The notes under the pieces: model-generated
The model's database searches: none
Told to the model about the DNA's origin: nothing
Seen by the model: only the letters and a program-made list of their open reading frames with translations
Assembly (NCBI GenBank): GCA_037139195.1
Contig: JBAXGW010000113.1
Span: 1 to 8,714 of the forward strand
DNA length: 8,714 nt
Direction: 5' to 3'
DNA from: JBAXGW01 sp037139195
Lineage (GTDB): Bacteria; Bacteroidota; Bacteroidia; Bacteroidales; JAHJDW01
Position numbers and translations under genes: made by a program
Part shown: in pieces, positions 6,183 to 8,714 of the stretch
Layout of the letters: the number at the start of each line of letters is the position of its first letter
Position numbering within the stretch: position 1 is the first letter of the stretch

Positions 6183-7592
6183 ATGAGAAAATTATTCAAA
6201 ACACTAGCAATCTTTCTATTCACTATTCACTGCTCACTAATCACAGTTCAGGCGCAGGTGCCACAAAAAATGAGCTATCAGGCAGTAATTCGTGATGCAA
6301 ATAATTTGCTTATAGCAAGCCATTTAGTATCAATGCGTGTTACAATATTACAAGGAGTAACCCCCGTATTTGTTGAAACTCACACTGCAAATACAAATGC
6401 AAACGGTTTAGTTTCTATTGAAATTGGTGGTGGAACTTTTGTTTCGGGAACTGTATTTTCGGCAATTAATTGGTCTTTAGGAATGTATTCAATTAAAACT
6501 GAAACTGATCCAGCTGGCGGAATAAATTACACTGCTATTGTGAGCGAAAGCCAATTGTTAAGTGTTCCTTATGCATTATATTCAGCAAATGGAGTGCAAG
6601 GAGCAACTGGACAGCAAGGGATTCAAGGTATTCAAGGTGCTACAGGTGTAACTGGAGCTACCGGATTACAAGGTGAAATTGGAGTAACGGGTCCAACTGG
6701 AAGTACTGGTTTGCAAGGAGAAATTGGTGCTACTGGAGCAACTGGCAATACTGGTTTACAAGGTATGGTTGGTGTAACTGGTCCAATAGGTCCGACTGGA
6801 GCCACAGGAAATAATGGAGCCGATGGTTTAACAACTTCTGTAAATGGAGTAACACAAGTTTCGGGTGCAATAACATTAACGACTGCAAATATTCCTGCTT
6901 CTACAAATAAAAATTATTTTACAGATGTAGAACAAACAAAACTTGCTGGAATTGCTGCAGGAGCAGAAGTAAACGTAAATGCCGATTGGAATGCTGTAAC
7001 GGGCGATGCGCAAATTTTAAACAAGCCAACTATACCATCAGCTGCAGATGGTTCAGAAACTAAAGTTTCAGCAGGAAATAATGTAAGCGTTTCGGGTTCT
7101 GGAACCACTGGAAGTCCTTATGTGATTGGTGTAACAGCTCATTATATTGGTGAAAGCTATGGCGGAGGAAAAGTTATTTATGTGTCTGATAATGGACAAC
7201 ATGGTTTGATAGGAGCTTTAGTAGATCAGGGTAGGGTAGCATGGAATAATGGTTCAAATACAACCACAAATGCTGTGAGAGACGGTGTTGGTGCAGGGAT
7301 ATATAATACCGAACGAATTATTGTTAGCCAAGGTGTTGGAAATTATGCTGCTCAGTTGTGTGCAAACTATCAGGGAGGAAACTTTGGCGATTGGTATCTA
7401 CCTTCAAAATACGAATTGAATTTGTTATATGCTCAAAGAGCTATTTTTAATAATTTTGCGGGTAACTATTATTGGAGTTCGACAGAGGGTGATATCACAG
7501 GTGCCTGGAGTCAGTTCTTTGATAATGATGGCAGTCCACTTAGTGTTAGTAAAGGCAATTCATTCTATGTACGTGCGATTAGGGCTTTTTAA
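6183..7592 (+). CDS. Secreted collagen-like protein with DUF1566/Lcl-like C-terminus
   Basis: This predicted 469-residue exported protein is probably a surface or extracellular adhesin or structural fibre. A signal peptide covers 1-24 (cleavage near VQA-QV). Residues 25-135 are a module frequent in Bacteroidota secreted proteins, opening QVPQKMSYQAVIRDA and closing LLSVPYALYSA. Residues 137-217 are 27 unbroken Gly-X-Y triplets, rich in GAT, GVT and GLQ, predicted to form a collagen-like triple helix. Residues 244-285 (FTDVEQTKLAGIAAGAEV, then NADWNAVTGDAQILNKPTI) resemble a module I associate with phage tail fibres. Residues about 320-469 resemble the DUF1566/Lcl C-terminal domain: GDWYLPSKYEL (402-412), YYWSSTE (429-435) and FYVRAIRAF (461-469). 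No type IX sorting domain is present, so how it leaves the periplasm is unclear. The leader before ATG has only a weak AAAGAGAAA. Architecture resembles the Legionella collagen-like protein Lcl; ligand unknown. Confidence 0.85.
   Translation: MRKLFKTLAIFLFTIHCSLITVQAQVPQKMSYQAVIRDANNLLIASHLVSMRVTILQGVTPVFVETHTANTNANGLVSIEIGGGTFVSGTVFSAINWSLGMYSIKTETDPAGGINYTAIVSESQLLSVPYALYSANGVQGATGQQGIQGIQGATGVTGATGLQGEIGVTGPTGSTGLQGEIGATGATGNTGLQGMVGVTGPIGPTGATGNNGADGLTTSVNGVTQVSGAITLTTANIPASTNKNYFTDVEQTKLAGIAAGAEVNVNADWNAVTGDAQILNKPTIPSAADGSETKVSAGNNVSVSGSGTTGSPYVIGVTAHYIGESYGGGKVIYVSDNGQHGLIGALVDQGRVAWNNGSNTTTNAVRDGVGAGIYNTERIIVSQGVGNYAAQLCANYQGGNFGDWYLPSKYELNLLYAQRAIFNNFAGNYYWSSTEGDITGAWSQFFDNDGSPLSVSKGNSFYVRAIRAF
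6591..6833 (+). repeat. Gly-X-Y triplet coding region with three 45-bp higher-order repeats
   Basis: These bases encode 27 consecutive Gly-X-Y triplets. Inside them, three 15-residue units start GLQG at 6663, 6708 and 6753 (to 6797): GLQGEIGVTGPTGST, GLQGEIGATGATGNT and GLQGMVGVTGPIGPT. Synonymous differences between units show they have diverged, but the shared 45-bp period suggests growth by tandem duplication. Confidence 0.85.
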
Positions 7593-7801
7593 GAGTTGAG
7601 TTGTAAAAAAAAATAATATTTGTTTTGATTTTTTTTTTAATAAAATACCAATTTCAAAATATGATACAAAGATAATATTTTAACATAATTATAAAAGTAT
7701 AAACATCTGAAAAACAATAGTTACATATTGTATTTTGGATTTTATGATTTAGAAAAACAATTTATATATTTGATGAATAATAAAAATCACCTATTATCGC
7801 T

Positions 7802-8707
7802 CTAATTTTCTTTTTTGTAAATTATAGGTTTTAATTTGGGTGATAATTCAATTTGTAATTCTTTAACTTTCTTTTTAGCATCAAAAATAAATGTTAACTG
7901 CCATCCACCATGTTCAATAGGATGATAGAGTTCAAATATATCTTTATTGTATCTACGAATAGGGCAAGTAACCCCTAGCATACTAGTCATTAAGCTATCT
8001 CCTTCTAATTTAATATTAAGCGATTCATAACCATTGCTTACATATTTTCCTTGATATTCATTCAATGGTAATGTGCTTTTTATTTCTGGTCTATAAGAAG
8101 TGTCTTTTTGATTTTCGAGTGATTTATAATATTGAATTGTTTGCTTCTCAATATCTTTATTTCTTTGATTCCAGTCGATAGGCGTGAGACCAAGAATATG
8201 GTCATAAACATAAGCTTCTATAATTTCGGTTAATGGCGTACCATTTATATTGGCAAGAATTACAATTCCTGTGTTTTCTGTTGGCAACATAGAAACTAAA
8301 GAAGTAAAACCATATAATACGCCACCATGATGAGATCGTCTAAAGCCTCTGTAAGCATCGCTAAACCAACCCATGCCATAACATTGATTGATTATTTCTT
8401 TGTTTTTTGAAGACCCTGCAACATAGATTACAGGAGCTTGAATTTGCATTAATGTTCTTGGATTGACTAATTGTTTGTCGTTTAATTTCCCTTTGTTTAA
8501 ATTGAATAGTAACCACTTAGATAAATCTTCTACATTAGAAATAATACAACCTGCACCACCTAGCATATCAGCGTTGTGGTATTCCATTTCTTCAGGATCT
8601 TCAGTCCAGATAATATAAGGCGAGGCATAATTTTTATTTGTTAGATTTTGATAAGAAGTGGCTAAATCTTTTTTTGAGGTGCCACGTATAAAGAAGCAAA
8701 ACTTTAT
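7802..8707 (-). CDS. Serine hydrolase (beta-lactamase/PBP family), C-terminal part with DUF3471-like tail
   Basis: The open frame gives 301 residues ending at the stop at 7802. Numbering from Met at 8587, it shows LGGAGCIISNVEDLSKWLL (9-27), as in the helical region of beta-lactamase-family hydrolases, GMGWFSDAYRGFRRSHHGG (71-89) with HHGG in the place of the KTG box, and SMLPTENTGIVILAN (99-113). The C-terminal domain, about 174-261 (PLNEYQGKYVSNGYESL, KDIFELYHP), resembles DUF3471. Residues upstream of Met8587 (GTSKKDLA, NYASPY, ITWTED-like) still look like domain, so Met8587 is not the true start. The frame is closed by TAG at 8708-8710, which suggests a frameshift near 8686-8700 or a broken gene. 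The catalytic Ser-x-x-Lys would lie to the right of the window. Such enzymes cleave peptides, esters or peptidoglycan-like substrates in the envelope; the exact activity is unknown. Confidence 0.75.
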   Translation of the reverse strand: MKFCFFIRGTSKKDLATSYQNLTNKNYASPYIIWTEDPEEMEYHNADMLGGAGCIISNVEDLSKWLLFNLNKGKLNDKQLVNPRTLMQIQAPVIYVAGSSKNKEIINQCYGMGWFSDAYRGFRRSHHGGVLYGFTSLVSMLPTENTGIVILANINGTPLTEIIEAYVYDHILGLTPIDWNQRNKDIEKQTIQYYKSLENQKDTSYRPEIKSTLPLNEYQGKYVSNGYESLNIKLEGDSLMTSMLGVTCPIRRYNKDIFELYHPIEHGGWQLTFIFDAKKKVKELQIELSPKLKPIIYKKEN

Positions 8708-8714
8708 CTATGGA

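Noticed and set aside
7765..7772. TATATTTG, an exact TAnnTTTG match on the plus strand
   Set aside because: It would read antisense into the hydrolase gene, has no TTG at a suitable distance, and such matches are expected by chance in this AT-rich gap.
7593..7801. Bidirectional terminator between the convergent genes
   Set aside because: There are A and T tracts but no stem with G-C pairs; nothing beyond AT-rich sequence is visible.

Overview
The window looks like chromosome of an AT-rich member of the Bacteroidota. Four signs support this. One protein ends in a type IX secretion sorting domain. Several intergenic regions carry the Bacteroidota-type -7 promoter box TAnnTTTG. One secreted protein begins with the QxPQKMSYQAVIRD-type N-terminus common in that phylum. 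Most genes start without a strong Shine-Dalgarno sequence. Genus cannot be told from this stretch.

Layout, left to right. Positions 1-219 are AT-rich leader with a weak tandem repeat. Positions 220-2277 encode a fused alpha-beta ADP-forming acetyl-CoA synthetase, which ends at a strong intrinsic terminator (2309-2340). A TAnnTTTG box abuts that terminator, followed by a lipoate-protein ligase A (2372-3313) with a clear Shine-Dalgarno. Positions 3342-3737 hold the decayed 3' end of an IS1380-family transposase. Positions 3738-4063 are non-coding and carry a perfect CAAACGTTTG palindrome and a TAnnTTTG box. They lead into a secreted GH44-type glycoside hydrolase with a type IX sorting domain (4064-5947). 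An 11-bp inverted repeat straddles its stop codon. A well-spaced promoter (TTTG, 19 nt, TAnnTTTG) then precedes a secreted collagen-like protein (6183-7592), built from an N-terminal Bacteroidota module, 27 Gly-X-Y triplets, a tail-fibre-like module and a C-terminal DUF1566/Lcl-like domain. Positions 7593-7801 are AT-rich, with no gene and no convincing terminator. The right edge holds the C-terminal part of a serine hydrolase of the beta-lactamase/penicillin-binding family, on the minus strand and pointing back into the window. Its frame is closed by a stop codon at 8708-8710, inside a region that should still be domain.

The genes do not form one pathway. The synthetase (acetate and ATP from acetyl-CoA) and the ligase (lipoylation of 2-oxoacid dehydrogenase or glycine-cleavage proteins) both touch acetyl-CoA metabolism, but each appears to have its own transcription unit. 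The GH44 enzyme and the collagen-like protein are both exported and would act outside the cell or at its surface, on plant polysaccharide and in adhesion respectively. I found no convincing new defence, mobile or RNA system. The points most worth checking are the probable frameshift at the right edge, the modular collagen/tail-fibre/DUF1566 protein, and the possible LacI-type operator before the GH44 gene.
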